Positions 33,350-42,696 are shown, counted from the stretch's first letter. The stretch: DNA of 64,000 bases from an uncultured Bacteroidota bacterium (GCA_903893815.1 CAITNS010000043.1:1-64000), one strand, 5' to 3'. Notes: generated by a model from the sequence alone, not told the origin. A program made the numbers and translations.

Positions 33350-35869
33350 TTAATGATTGATATCGTATAAGGAAATGTATTGTATTTGCTTGTATAATTC
33401 CATTCCTACATTTGTTTTTATTTCAATGATTTGATTAGGCTCGAGGTTTATATAATTATCGCTAAAAGAAATGTTGGGGTCTTTTGAATACAAATACAAG
33501 TCTTTGACAAAGGTTTTGCTGGAGAGTAGCAGACATTTTTTTTCTTTAGAAAATTGGATGTTGATTTCAGGCATTTGTAATTGCAATGCTTTTGGTTTTA
33601 CAAAACATGAAATGTGTTTAGTGAGTAATTTTCCTTTTGAATCGATAAACTCAACTGATAAGTAAATTTCATTTTTCGTAAAAAGCTCCATATCGCTTTT
33701 TTTTATTTTAAAATATACTTTGCTTTCATTAGCAGATATAATTGCTTCATTACTGTTAGTATATAATACATGACCTTTCATGTTTTTGATAGATATATTT
33801 AGCGTACCCTTTGCGTCAGTTTGTTTGTCTGATACAACAAAAATATGAAAGTCATTTTTCTCTTCTTTGACAGAAATAGTGATATCGTTAAATAATTTTT
33901 TTGTTTCATAGTACAAGGCTTTTGGCTTATAGTTATAATCAATAGCGCTCCAAGAAGTAACAGGCCAACAATCATTTAATTGCCAATACAAGGTTCCCAT
34001 ACAATATGGCTTTGCTCTGTGATGTGCTTCAATGGCTATTTTCATTCCATCGCGTTGTAGTAGTTGAGACACATAATTATATTGCATAAAATCTTTTGGA
34101 ATTTTATAATCACGTTCCATATATGTTTGAATGGTTTCATAACCCTTTGGATGTTTTTGATGCGCATTCACAGACTTAGAATTTAAATTTAATTCATTGC
34201 TATCGCAAAAGGTTTTAAATGTATTGATGTCAGGCATTCCTTGAAACCCATATTCGCTCATAAAGCGCCCGACTTTTTTGGTGTAAGTTTCAAAAGGTTC
34301 GTTGCCCCACCAAACGCCCCAGTAATGTGAATCGCCTTGCTGTAGACTCTCCTTGTGCCCCCAACCAATAGATGGAGATGAAGGCCAATAGTACACACTA
34401 GGATTTTGTTCTTTTATAATTTTAGGAATGATTTGGTGAAATAAATTATCATAATCATTCCAAATTTTTGCTGAATCCTTTTTTGAGTATTTATATTGTT
34501 TTTGCCAACCCCAATTTTGCCAACCTTCGTCAACTTCATTGTTTCCGCACCATAATGCTAGACTGGGATGTGATCGTAAACGTTTTATTTGTTCTGTTAT
34601 TTCTTGCTTGACATTTTCTACAAAGGCTGAATCTCCAGGATACATCGCGCATGCAAACATAAAATCCTGCCACACTAAAATCCCGTTTCTATCACATTCT
34701 TTATAAAATTCATCATTAGCGTAAACACCGCCACCCCAAACTCTTAGCATATTCATATTGGCATCTTTCGCCATTTGAATTATCTTTTTGTAATCGATTT
34801 TGGTTGTCCTTGAAACAAAATTATCTTGAGGGATATAGTTTGCTCCTTTCATAAAGACAGGCTTACCGTTTAGTTTAAAATAGAAACTTTGCCCTACAGA
34901 ATCCTTCTCTTGAATTAACTCTAAGGTTCTTAAACCAATTGTTCCATAATGACTAATGGCTAAACCATTGTATCTGAGATTGACATCATAACCATATAAA
35001 TTAGCATCTCCCAAGCCATTACTATTCCATAGTTTGGGATTACGAATAGAATAATGAAACGTGTCGATGTTAACACCCTTTTCTAGGTTTAAGGGGTAAT
35101 TAGTATTGTATTGAAGTTTTGCATTGTTTATTTCTCCACGATAGGTATTAATGTTAAGTCTTCCAGAAATAGCAGTATCACTTTTTGTTTCTACAATAAA
35201 TACAATATCGGCTAAGGAATCACTGATGTTTTTAATAATTGGATTAACTGAAACAACATTCACATCATTCCAACAATTTAATTTAATTGGCTTGTAAATA
35301 CCACAGGTTACAAAACGCGGTCCCCAATCCCAACCATATTGGTACTGAGCTTTTCGAGTAAATACCTTTTCATCACCCGGTAAAATATATGGTAATTTAG
35401 CGGCGTCTGCTTTTCCTTTTTTGACAGCAGACTCAAAAATTATCTGTAGGGTATTTTCTCCTCCCTTTAAATATGGCTTCACATCAACGCTCCAGGAACG
35501 GAACATGTTGTTGCATTCTAAGATTGGTTGCCCATTTAAAAACACTTTCGCGTAAGTATCTAAGCCTTCAAAATTTAATTCAAGATTTTTGTTTTTTAAA
35601 GTGATATTGTCACAGTTAAATTTCCCTACATATTCCCAACTTTCGTTTTCAATCCATTGCAAACTTTTTTCATTATCTGAATAAAAAGGATCTTTAATTA
35701 ATTTGTTATTCAATAAATCAGTATGAATAGTTCCTGGCACAATTGCAGGATAATATGGATTGGAACCAGATTTTTTGAATTGCCAACTAGCATTTAAATC
35801 TACGGTTGAGTTTTGTGCCATCAAAAACACAGAACTTACAATACATATAGCTATTAAAAAGTTTTTCAA
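33350..35869 (-). CDS. GH2 beta-mannosidase
   Basis: 839 aa, start TTG at 35867-35869, signal peptide MKNFLIAICIVSSVFLMAQ. The N-terminal sugar-binding domain is followed by an immunoglobulin-like domain and a TIM barrel. The acid/base E445 lies in LALWCGNNEVDEGW and the nucleophile E539 in RFMSEYGFQGMPD, both standard for GH2 beta-mannosidases. QYQYGWDWGPRF in the N-terminal domain is also characteristic of the mannosidase branch. It removes the beta-1,4-mannose from the chitobiose core of N-glycans (or from mannan oligosaccharides). Its start overlaps the cutC stop by 4 nt (TTGA), so translation is coupled. Confidence 0.95.
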   Translation of the reverse strand: MKNFLIAICIVSSVFLMAQNSTVDLNASWQFKKSGSNPYYPAIVPGTIHTDLLNNKLIKDPFYSDNEKSLQWIENESWEYVGKFNCDNITLKNKNLELNFEGLDTYAKVFLNGQPILECNNMFRSWSVDVKPYLKGGENTLQIIFESAVKKGKADAAKLPYILPGDEKVFTRKAQYQYGWDWGPRFVTCGIYKPIKLNCWNDVNVVSVNPIIKNISDSLADIVFIVETKSDTAISGRLNINTYRGEINNAKLQYNTNYPLNLEKGVNIDTFHYSIRNPKLWNSNGLGDANLYGYDVNLRYNGLAISHYGTIGLRTLELIQEKDSVGQSFYFKLNGKPVFMKGANYIPQDNFVSRTTKIDYKKIIQMAKDANMNMLRVWGGGVYANDEFYKECDRNGILVWQDFMFACAMYPGDSAFVENVKQEITEQIKRLRSHPSLALWCGNNEVDEGWQNWGWQKQYKYSKKDSAKIWNDYDNLFHQIIPKIIKEQNPSVYYWPSSPSIGWGHKESLQQGDSHYWGVWWGNEPFETYTKKVGRFMSEYGFQGMPDINTFKTFCDSNELNLNSKSVNAHQKHPKGYETIQTYMERDYKIPKDFMQYNYVSQLLQRDGMKIAIEAHHRAKPYCMGTLYWQLNDCWPVTSWSAIDYNYKPKALYYETKKLFNDITISVKEEKNDFHIFVVSDKQTDAKGTLNISIKNMKGHVLYTNSNEAIISANESKVYFKIKKSDMELFTKNEIYLSVEFIDSKGKLLTKHISCFVKPKALQLQMPEINIQFSKEKKCLLLSSKTFVKDLYLYSKDPNISFSDNYINLEPNQIIEIKTNVGMELYKQIQYISLYDINH

Positions 35870-36552
35870 GACAAGGTTGCTTTTAAGTTTTTTATTTCAT
35901 TTGCGTCTACAATGTCCGAACTATTAGTAAGTGCTGCCGAATGAAATTGGATGCAGCCTGTTTCCTTTGCAATTAATCCTATATTATTACTTCTGATACC
36001 ACCTCCTGGAATAATCGTAATTTTTTCTCCATACTTTTCTTGACAAATTTTTAATGTTTCAATTCCGTTTAAAGCGTTTTGTTTTCCACCTGATGTGAGT
36101 ACCTTATTAAAGCCAAGTCCTATAATTTCCTCTAATGCTTTTTCTATATCTACACATTCATCAATAGCTCTGTGAAATGTTACCGACATTGGTTTTGCGA
36201 GTTCAACTAATTCTTTATTTGCTTTTACATCAATAGTATCGTTAGAATTTAAAACACCAAAAACTACGCCATCTATGTTAAGTTCTTTGCAAAATAAAAT
36301 ATCATGCTTCATCATTTCTATCTCTTCAGTATCATAAACAAAATTTCCTCCACGCGCACGAATAATCACATGTAAAGGAATATGTAATAATTTTTTTGCT
36401 TCAATAATGTCAGCTTGTGATGGAGTAATTCCTCCTAAACTATAATTATCACAAAATTCAATTCTGTCTGCTCCAGCCTCTTGAGCTTGTGCGCAAGATT
36501 GTAAATTGAAGCATGCAATTTCTAATACATATTTAAAGGATGTGTTTAGCAT
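35866..36552 (-). CDS. cutC: CutC family protein
   Basis: 228 aa from the ATG at 36550-36552. LEIACFNLQSCAQAQEAGADRIEFCDN followed by GGITPSQADI is the CutC signature, and VTFHRAIDECVD and VLTSGGKQNALNGIE belong to the same TIM barrel. CutC was described as a copper homeostasis factor, but its enzymatic role has remained unclear. It is embedded in the glycan block: it overlaps the end of the glycosylasparaginase gene by 20 nt and the start of the beta-mannosidase gene by 4 nt. This favours a role tied to sugar or amino-sugar metabolism here; that is inference. Confidence 0.95.
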   Translation of the reverse strand: MLNTSFKYVLEIACFNLQSCAQAQEAGADRIEFCDNYSLGGITPSQADIIEAKKLLHIPLHVIIRARGGNFVYDTEEIEMMKHDILFCKELNIDGVVFGVLNSNDTIDVKANKELVELAKPMSVTFHRAIDECVDIEKALEEIIGLGFNKVLTSGGKQNALNGIETLKICQEKYGEKITIIPGGGIRSNNIGLIAKETGCIQFHSAALTNSSDIVDANEIKNLKATLS

Positions 36553-37525
36553 CAATTAATTGATTGTTTATTTCAGGAGAGTATACAGCATAGTTAAAAC
36601 CTTTCTGCAAGCAGTAGGCGCCATGCTCCCCTTTTTTGTTAATGGCAATGAATCCAATTTGTAATTCATCTAATGGTTTGTTTTTTCTTTTTGCGATGCT
36701 AATGATTCGCTCGACTGCTTTTCTGCAAGCTTCTTCAGGAGAGAATCCTTGACGCATTAATTCTACAACAGTATGACTTCCTACAATTCGCATTACTTCT
36801 TCACCATGTCCTGTAGCGGTTGCAGCGCCAACTTCATTATCTACAAATAATCCCGCGCCAATAATGGGTGAGTCTCCAATACGTCCGTGCATTTTAAAAG
36901 CCATGCCACTGGTTGTGCACGCGCCTGATAAATTGCCGTTCATATCTAAGGCTACCATTCCAATTGTATCATGGTTTTCGATATTGGCTATCGGTTTGTA
37001 TTTTGATGTTTTTAACCACTCTTTCCATTCCTCTTCAGATTCTTTGACTAGTAAATTTTCTTTTTTAAATCCTTGTGATAAAGCAAAATCTAAAGCACCT
37101 TCTCCTACCAACATGGTATGTGGTGTTTTTTCCATTACGGCTCTTGCTACCGAGATAGGATGTACAATATGTTCCAAACAACCAACGGAACCAATATTTG
37201 CGAAATCATCCATGATGCAAGCGTCTAACGTTACCCTTCCATCACGGTCAGGTCTGCCGCCATAACCAACACTACGTTCTTTTGGATCAGCTTCTGGAAT
37301 TTTTACTCCAGCTTCCACTGCATCCAATGCTCTTCCTTTAGTCGATAAAATTTTCCAAGCCTCTGCGTTGGCTTCTACACCAAAACGCCAAGTAGAAATC
37401 ACAATTGGTTTGATTTGTTCTTTAGATGCATTAGTTATAACCTCTGATGCTTTACTTTTATTAAAGGCAAACAAGGAAGTTGCAAAGGCTGAAAGCTTTA
37501 TGAATTGTCGTCGGTTTGTGTTCAT
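36533..37525 (-). CDS. N4-(beta-N-acetylglucosaminyl)-L-asparaginase (glycosylasparaginase)
   Basis: 330 aa from the ATG at 37523-37525, the start chosen because it opens a signal-like leader (MNTNRRQFIKLSAFATSLFAF, with a twin-Arg-like RRQFIK) and lies 1 nt after the GH20 stop; a longer upstream frame would overlap GH20. The Ntn-hydrolase nucleophile is T187 in NHDTIGMVALD, where autocleavage gives alpha and beta chains; GACTTSGMAFKMHGRIGDSPIIGAG forms the oxyanion and substrate pocket. It cleaves the GlcNAc-Asn bond of glycosylasparagines once peptide bonds around the Asn are gone. It is predicted to be exported. Confidence 0.94.
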   Translation of the reverse strand: MNTNRRQFIKLSAFATSLFAFNKSKASEVITNASKEQIKPIVISTWRFGVEANAEAWKILSTKGRALDAVEAGVKIPEADPKERSVGYGGRPDRDGRVTLDACIMDDFANIGSVGCLEHIVHPISVARAVMEKTPHTMLVGEGALDFALSQGFKKENLLVKESEEEWKEWLKTSKYKPIANIENHDTIGMVALDMNGNLSGACTTSGMAFKMHGRIGDSPIIGAGLFVDNEVGAATATGHGEEVMRIVGSHTVVELMRQGFSPEEACRKAVERIISIAKRKNKPLDELQIGFIAINKKGEHGAYCLQKGFNYAVYSPEINNQLIDAKHIL

Positions 37526-37526
37526 G

Positions 37527-39806
37527 TTATTGTATTTGAATTTCATCGCAAAATAGCCAAGCGGGTTCTCCAGCGCCAGGATTACCAGTTGGAATGTTGC
37601 CAAAGTTGGCCGCAATAATTTTAACGTAGGTCGTTTTAATTTTAGTGACTTGTAATTTCGCAAAACGATTATCTTTTACGGTTGTTTTGCCAATAGATGT
37701 AAATGTTTTACCATCGTCAGAAATTAAAAATTCAATTTCTTTTGGCAAGTAAATCCAGCTTAATTCTTCATTTAGAAATCCAATTTGTATTTGTGAAATT
37801 TCTTCTTTGTTTTCTAAATTAATAATTGCCTCTAAATCATTTCCGCCCCAACCAAGCCATTCGTTATTGGCTCTCGGTAGTTTGGCTACAATACCATTTA
37901 CCAAATTAAATCCACCACCATAATTGTAAGATTTACTAGGAGGTGTTTTTAATGTAATGGGTTTGTTGGTGGCTTTATTAATCGAATAATTACGAGAAGC
38001 TATTTTTCCTTTCAATTCTTTGCCTTTAAATAATGCACTTGTAATGGTAACATCTTTTTCTAACTCTATAGGCGATTGATATAATAAGGATGCAGCTGTT
38101 GGTGTTGTGCCATCAGTTGTAAAACGAATTTCTCCAAGAGACGAATTAGCATTTAACTCTAAGGCAATATGTTTGGTTGTTGTTGACGGTGAAACTTTTG
38201 ATTCTACTTTATATAACGCTATCGCGTAATTGATATTTAATTTATCTAACAATAAAAAGTGTTTTTGAAGCCGAGTTAAAAAAGCAGTTTCATTTTTTAT
38301 TTCTTTTGGTGTCCATACTACTTCGGCTAATGCTGCCATACGAGGTAGTGCCATATATTCTAAATGCTTTTCATTTAAAATATATTCCGTCCATAGATTG
38401 GCTTGTGCTCCTAGAATATAGTGTTGTTCTTCTGCATTCAGTTCATTAGGAATTGGTTCGTAACTATACACTTTTTCAATAGGAGTATAACCGCCAATTG
38501 CCAGAGGTTCATCTGATGCCGGAGCTTGATAATGGTCAAAATAACAATGGGAACCAGGAGTCATCACTGCCATATGTTTTTGTTTGGCTGCCGCTATTCC
38601 TCCTTCAATCCCTTGCCAGCTCATAACCGCAGCGTTAGGCGCTAGGCCTCCTTCTAAAATTTCGTCCCATCCAATAATTTGTTTGCCTTTACTATTTACA
38701 TATTTCTCTATACGTTTAATAAAATAACTTTGTAACTCATGTTCATTTTTTAGGTGTTCATCTTTTATTCTCTTTTGACATTGCTGACAAACCTTCCATC
38801 TCGTTTTAGGACTTTCATCGCCGCCAATGTGAATGTACTTTCCAGGGAATAAAGGAATCACTTCATCCATCACATTTTGTATAAATTGAAAGGTTGAATC
38901 TTTTGTACAAAATACGTCTTCAAATACCCCCCAACCTTTTTCTACATCTATTTGTTTTCTAGTACATGATAGATAAGGATAAGAGGCAATAGCCGCAACA
39001 GCATGGCCAGGCATTTCTATTTCAGGAACAATGGTAACATGCCGCTTAGCAGCATAAGTGACAACTTCCTTAATTTGTTCTTGTGAATAAAATCCACCAT
39101 AAGGGATACTATCATATTTATGATCGCTGTATTTACCAACCATAGTGCCTTTTCTCCATGCACCCACTGTAGTTAGCTTTGGATATTTTTTAATTTCAAT
39201 GCGCCATCCTTGGTCGTCTGTTAGATGCCAATGAAAAGTATTCATTTTATACAACGCTAAAATGTCGATGTACTTTTTAATAAAACTGATTGGAAAAAAG
39301 TGACGAGATACATCTAAGTGCATGCCTCTCCATTCAAATCGGGGTGAATCTTTTATTTGAACGCATGGTATTAAAAGTGCATTGCCTTTTTCAATTGGCA
39401 TTAATTGAATCAATGTTTGTAATGCATAAAAATTTCCTGCGCTATTTCCTTCTGCTAAAATTGTAATAGCATTTTCAGAAATGGTTAGATGATAATTTTC
39501 TTTGTTGTCAGCTTCCCAATCAGGAATTGTAAATTGAATGTAGTTCCCATTTTTTGGCTGTTTATCGACTATCTGAAGCGTAAAACCATAATAGGTTTTT
39601 AAATAGTAGTTAAGCCAATCAATTTCATTTTGCACTTTTAGCGAAGTTGAGACAATTTTTGTGGAAGAGGAAAGCACAAAATTTCCCGGCAACTGTTTGC
39701 ACTCTTTAGGAAAAGGAATAATTGGTAACGAAGATTGTTGTTCTTGAGAAATGATTCTCAACGAAATAATAATTAATAGTATGAAGAATAATTTATTCCT
39801 CCTCAT
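37527..39806 (-). CDS. GH20 beta-N-acetylhexosaminidase with accessory tail
   Basis: 759 aa, signal peptide MRRNKLFFILLIIISLRIISQ. The N-terminal GH20b-like domain (about 25-150) is followed by a TIM barrel with RGMHLDVSRHFFP, HWHLTDDQGWR and the catalytic pair D330-E331 in IHIGGDESPKTRW, as in substrate-assisted GH20 enzymes. After the barrel come a CHB_HEX_C-like module (FTTDGTTPTAASLLYQSP) and a discoidin-like module that ends in EPAWLFCDEIQIQ. It removes terminal GlcNAc, such as the antenna or core GlcNAc of N-glycans. It overlaps the upstream 150-aa gene by 14 nt. Confidence 0.95.
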   Translation of the reverse strand: MRRNKLFFILLIIISLRIISQEQQSSLPIIPFPKECKQLPGNFVLSSSTKIVSTSLKVQNEIDWLNYYLKTYYGFTLQIVDKQPKNGNYIQFTIPDWEADNKENYHLTISENAITILAEGNSAGNFYALQTLIQLMPIEKGNALLIPCVQIKDSPRFEWRGMHLDVSRHFFPISFIKKYIDILALYKMNTFHWHLTDDQGWRIEIKKYPKLTTVGAWRKGTMVGKYSDHKYDSIPYGGFYSQEQIKEVVTYAAKRHVTIVPEIEMPGHAVAAIASYPYLSCTRKQIDVEKGWGVFEDVFCTKDSTFQFIQNVMDEVIPLFPGKYIHIGGDESPKTRWKVCQQCQKRIKDEHLKNEHELQSYFIKRIEKYVNSKGKQIIGWDEILEGGLAPNAAVMSWQGIEGGIAAAKQKHMAVMTPGSHCYFDHYQAPASDEPLAIGGYTPIEKVYSYEPIPNELNAEEQHYILGAQANLWTEYILNEKHLEYMALPRMAALAEVVWTPKEIKNETAFLTRLQKHFLLLDKLNINYAIALYKVESKVSPSTTTKHIALELNANSSLGEIRFTTDGTTPTAASLLYQSPIELEKDVTITSALFKGKELKGKIASRNYSINKATNKPITLKTPPSKSYNYGGGFNLVNGIVAKLPRANNEWLGWGGNDLEAIINLENKEEISQIQIGFLNEELSWIYLPKEIEFLISDDGKTFTSIGKTTVKDNRFAKLQVTKIKTTYVKIIAANFGNIPTGNPGAGEPAWLFCDEIQIQ

Positions 39807-40245
39807 CGTTATTTACTAATTCTGCTAATTCTTTTGGAAAATCATCTGCTAAAATATAAACGCCAGTCATAGGGTTTACTACCTGACGAACACTTTTTAA
39901 ATACACATTAAACAAGGAGCTGTCACTTGATTCAACTTTGTCTGTTTTACTCACTGCTTTTTTAGAAAAAGGTAGTTGCGTAATTGAGCCATCATCCATG
40001 GTGCATTCTAAAATCATCATGTCGGGAATTTCAAACGCAAATTCATCATCGTTAGGGTATAAACCTCTTAATAAATAAGTAGCATTATTAACCACTTTAA
40101 ACTCTCTTACATTGCCTTGCACATCAAATTCATCTTCCCATAAATATTTGATATTGTCTTCTGTTTCTTCTCCTTCATTATCTTTATCGGCGTAAGCTTG
40201 ACTAAATTTTGAATTTACTAATTTGACGTTAATCGTTACTTTCAT
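39793..40245 (-). CDS. Uncharacterised 150-aa protein in the glycan block
   Basis: 150 aa, acidic, no signal peptide or membrane helix. Predicted beta-rich with patches such as KVTINVKLVNSKFSQAYAD and FDVQGNVREFKVVNNATYLLRGLYPNDD. The final residues (ELAELVNNDEEE) are strongly acidic. I know no family for it. It lies between the FHS permease (24-nt gap) and GH20 (14-nt overlap), so it belongs to the same transcription unit. A cytosolic role in sugar metabolism or regulation is possible but unsupported. Confidence 0.7.
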   Translation of the reverse strand: MKVTINVKLVNSKFSQAYADKDNEGEETEDNIKYLWEDEFDVQGNVREFKVVNNATYLLRGLYPNDDEFAFEIPDMMILECTMDDGSITQLPFSKKAVSKTDKVESSDSSLFNVYLKSVRQVVNPMTGVYILADDFPKELAELVNNDEEE

Positions 40246-40269
40246 TACTTGCTATGTTATAAATTTATA

Positions 40270-41679
40270 TTAATGTGCCGCACTAGAATTAGAATCTAAT
40301 TCAATGCCTTGTTTTTTAAAGATAGAAGTTACTTTGTAAGCATACCAAGCTAAATAAGCAAAGCAAAATACAGTAATAATATAGGATAAATGCGGATTTA
40401 ATACATCTACTAAAAACCCTTGAAATGGAGGAATTAAGGCTCCGCCTAAAATCATCATTACTAATAAAGAAGATCCTTGATTGGTGTATTTTCCTAAACC
40501 ATTAATAGCTAATGCAAAAATACAAGGCCACATCACTGAACAAAATAATCCACCGCTAATAAAAGAGTATAATGCTAAATTTCCTGTGCTCACTAATCCA
40601 ACAACCATCATCACACAAGCTGTTAAGCTTAGTATCATTAAGGTACGAGCAGGATTGTCGCCCGAAAAAATGAATATTAATGTTGCTAATAAAATATATG
40701 GGATGTAAAATATATAATCGTCCACGTTGCTTCCTCTTAAATAGTTAATGCCATAGATAACTCCAAAAGCAATAAATGGCGTAATAAATTGCATAATGAT
40801 TTTAATTGTTTTGCTAAAATTAAAAACCGCTAAAGCACCGGTCCAACGTCCAATCATTAAACTACCCCAATACAAGGAAATAAAGTGAGAAATTTTTGTA
40901 TGGTCAATTCCTTTAATTTCGGGCATTGCTAATAATGCGCCCATGTTACTTTGTATGGTTACTTCAACGCCCACATATATAAAAATGGCTACCATCCCTA
41001 ATGTTAATTGCGGATATTTTAAAGCGCCTAAGTCTTTATCTAACTTTTCGGAATTGGTTACTTCTGGTAATTTAGAAAACCATAAAATGCTAGCACACAA
41101 AATAAATAAAGCAAATAAAATGAGTGCAGGAATTTTCACAGCCTCTAAGCTGCTATCTGCTGCTGCTGGCGCACTAATGTTTCCAAATAATGCATAACTT
41201 AAAATTACGGGACCAATGGTTGTTCCAAAAGAGTTAATACCTCCAGCTAAATTTAAACGTTGTGCCCCAGTTTCTTTAGCGCCAAAGTTTATTACGAAAG
41301 GATTAGCTACAATTTGTTGTAAGGCAAATCCTAAACCAATGATAAATAAGGCACATAATAATAATGGGTAGGAATTTAAACTTGCTGCTGGAATAAAAAA
41401 TAATGAGCCAATGGCTGAAATTAATAAACCTAAAATGAGGGCTTTTTTATAACCAATTTTATTTACAGGATCTCCATATGCACGAGAAGCAAAAAAATAA
41501 ATTATAGAACCTACGGCATAAGCCGCATAAAAAGCTAAATCAACTAATTGAGACTGAAATTGTGTGAGTGTAAATTTTTCTTTGAATAAAGGAATTAAAA
41601 TTCCGTTACTAGCGGCCACAAAACCCCAAAAGAAAAACACACTAATTAGTGCAACAAACGATGATTGTAATTTCTGCAT
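40270..41679 (-). CDS. FHS-family sugar MFS permease
   Basis: 469 aa, about 12 membrane helices. The text FFFWGFVAASNGILIPLFKEKFTLTQFQSQLVDLAFYAAYAVGS is typical of the fucose/galactose/glucose:H+ symporter (FHS) family of MFS, as is GLGFALQQIVANPFVINFGAKETGAQRLNLAGGINSFGTTIGP. It probably imports the released monosaccharides (mannose, GlcNAc or galactose) across the inner membrane. It heads the minus-strand glycan block, the first gene if the eight genes form one operon. Confidence 0.92.
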   Translation of the reverse strand: MQKLQSSFVALISVFFFWGFVAASNGILIPLFKEKFTLTQFQSQLVDLAFYAAYAVGSIIYFFASRAYGDPVNKIGYKKALILGLLISAIGSLFFIPAASLNSYPLLLCALFIIGLGFALQQIVANPFVINFGAKETGAQRLNLAGGINSFGTTIGPVILSYALFGNISAPAAADSSLEAVKIPALILFALFILCASILWFSKLPEVTNSEKLDKDLGALKYPQLTLGMVAIFIYVGVEVTIQSNMGALLAMPEIKGIDHTKISHFISLYWGSLMIGRWTGALAVFNFSKTIKIIMQFITPFIAFGVIYGINYLRGSNVDDYIFYIPYILLATLIFIFSGDNPARTLMILSLTACVMMVVGLVSTGNLALYSFISGGLFCSVMWPCIFALAINGLGKYTNQGSSLLVMMILGGALIPPFQGFLVDVLNPHLSYIITVFCFAYLAWYAYKVTSIFKKQGIELDSNSSAAH

Positions 41680-41786
41680 AAAAATTAAATTGATATGTAT
41701 CTAAAGTAGAACTTTTAGTTCATTAGAGTTTCAGTAGCTAAACCCTTTTATTAACAACCTTCTTTTTACTACTTCTTTATAAAATT

Positions 41787-41814
41787 CATAACTCATAACC
41801 CATAACTCATAACT
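41787..41814 (+). repeat. Heptanucleotide tandem repeat (CATAACY) x4
   Basis: Four tandem copies CATAACT, CATAACC, CATAACT, CATAACT, ending 7 bp before the ATG at 41822. Each copy lies in the leader or promoter of the methyltransferase gene. Slippage of 7-bp units could alter spacing, not frame. Function inferred at best. Confidence 0.7.
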
Positions 41815-41821
41815 TCACAAA

Positions 41822-42694
41822 ATGCAATTATTAACTCCAACCCACTGGCAAGACTATGAACTAATAGATTGTGGTGATTTTGAAAAACTGGAACGTTTTG
41901 GTAAATACATTACTATTCGCCCCGAACCACAAGCTGTCTGGAAAAAAAAATACTCATATGCTGAATGGGAAAAGCAAGCGCATGTGAAGTTTGTGCCTAA
42001 AAGCAGCTCAAGTGGAGAGTGGAAGGCCTTAAAAAAAATGCCCGATCAATGGACCATTTCTTATCCTTTGGGGAATACAGAAATCACCTTGCGTTTAGGT
42101 TTAACCTCATTTAAACACGTAGGCGTTTTTCCTGAACAAGCGTGCAATTGGGATGTAATTTTTGATTATCTATCTCCTTTAGAAAAACCTAAATTCTTAA
42201 ATTTATTTGCCTACACCGGAGGAGCTTCTGTGGCTGCAAGAGCAGCTGGAGCGGATGTAACACACGTAGATAGTATTAAGCAAGTTGTGAATTGGGCTAA
42301 TGAAAATATGCAAAAATCTAATTTGGATAATATCCGTTGGATGATTGATGATGCTTTGAAGTTTGTAAAGAAAGAACAACGTCGTGGGAATTTATACCAA
42401 GGTATTATTTTAGATCCTCCCGCTTTTGGACACGGACCAAATGGTGAGAAATGGAAGTTAGAAGATAATATTTTAGAAATGATTGATAGTGTATTGCAAA
42501 TATTAGATCCTAAGCAACATTTACTGATTCTCAATGCTTATTCATTGGGCTTTTCGGCATTAGTTCCTCAAAATTTATTAGAGCCTTTCGCTACCAAACA
42601 TAAATCCAATTTAAGTATCGGAGAATTATATTTAGACGCAAAAAGTGGAATTAAATTACCACTTGGTGTTTGGGGAAGATTAGAGAAAAAATAA
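41822..42694 (+). CDS. Class I SAM-dependent methyltransferase (RlmI-like)
   Basis: 290 aa. Resembles the RlmI/RlmK-like rRNA methyltransferases: motif I-like FLNLFAYTGGASVAARAAGADVTHVDS (about 120-146) and a catalytic-loop DPPAFGHGPNGEKW at about 198-211. An N-terminal domain without a PUA signature (about 1-115) precedes it. Homologues modify 23S rRNA cytosine C5, but no catalytic Cys in the expected TCS motif is obvious here, so the exact target stays open. It lies 142 bp downstream of the divergent permease gene and converges with the next gene (2-bp gap). Confidence 0.82.
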   Translation: MQLLTPTHWQDYELIDCGDFEKLERFGKYITIRPEPQAVWKKKYSYAEWEKQAHVKFVPKSSSSGEWKALKKMPDQWTISYPLGNTEITLRLGLTSFKHVGVFPEQACNWDVIFDYLSPLEKPKFLNLFAYTGGASVAARAAGADVTHVDSIKQVVNWANENMQKSNLDNIRWMIDDALKFVKKEQRRGNLYQGIILDPPAFGHGPNGEKWKLEDNILEMIDSVLQILDPKQHLLILNAYSLGFSALVPQNLLEPFATKHKSNLSIGELYLDAKSGIKLPLGVWGRLEKK

Positions 42695-42696
42695 AA

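Noticed and set aside
36533-37663. Longer start for the glycosylasparaginase at 37663
   Set aside because: It would overlap the GH20 gene by 137 nt; the ATG at 37525 opens a signal-like leader 1 nt after the GH20 stop.
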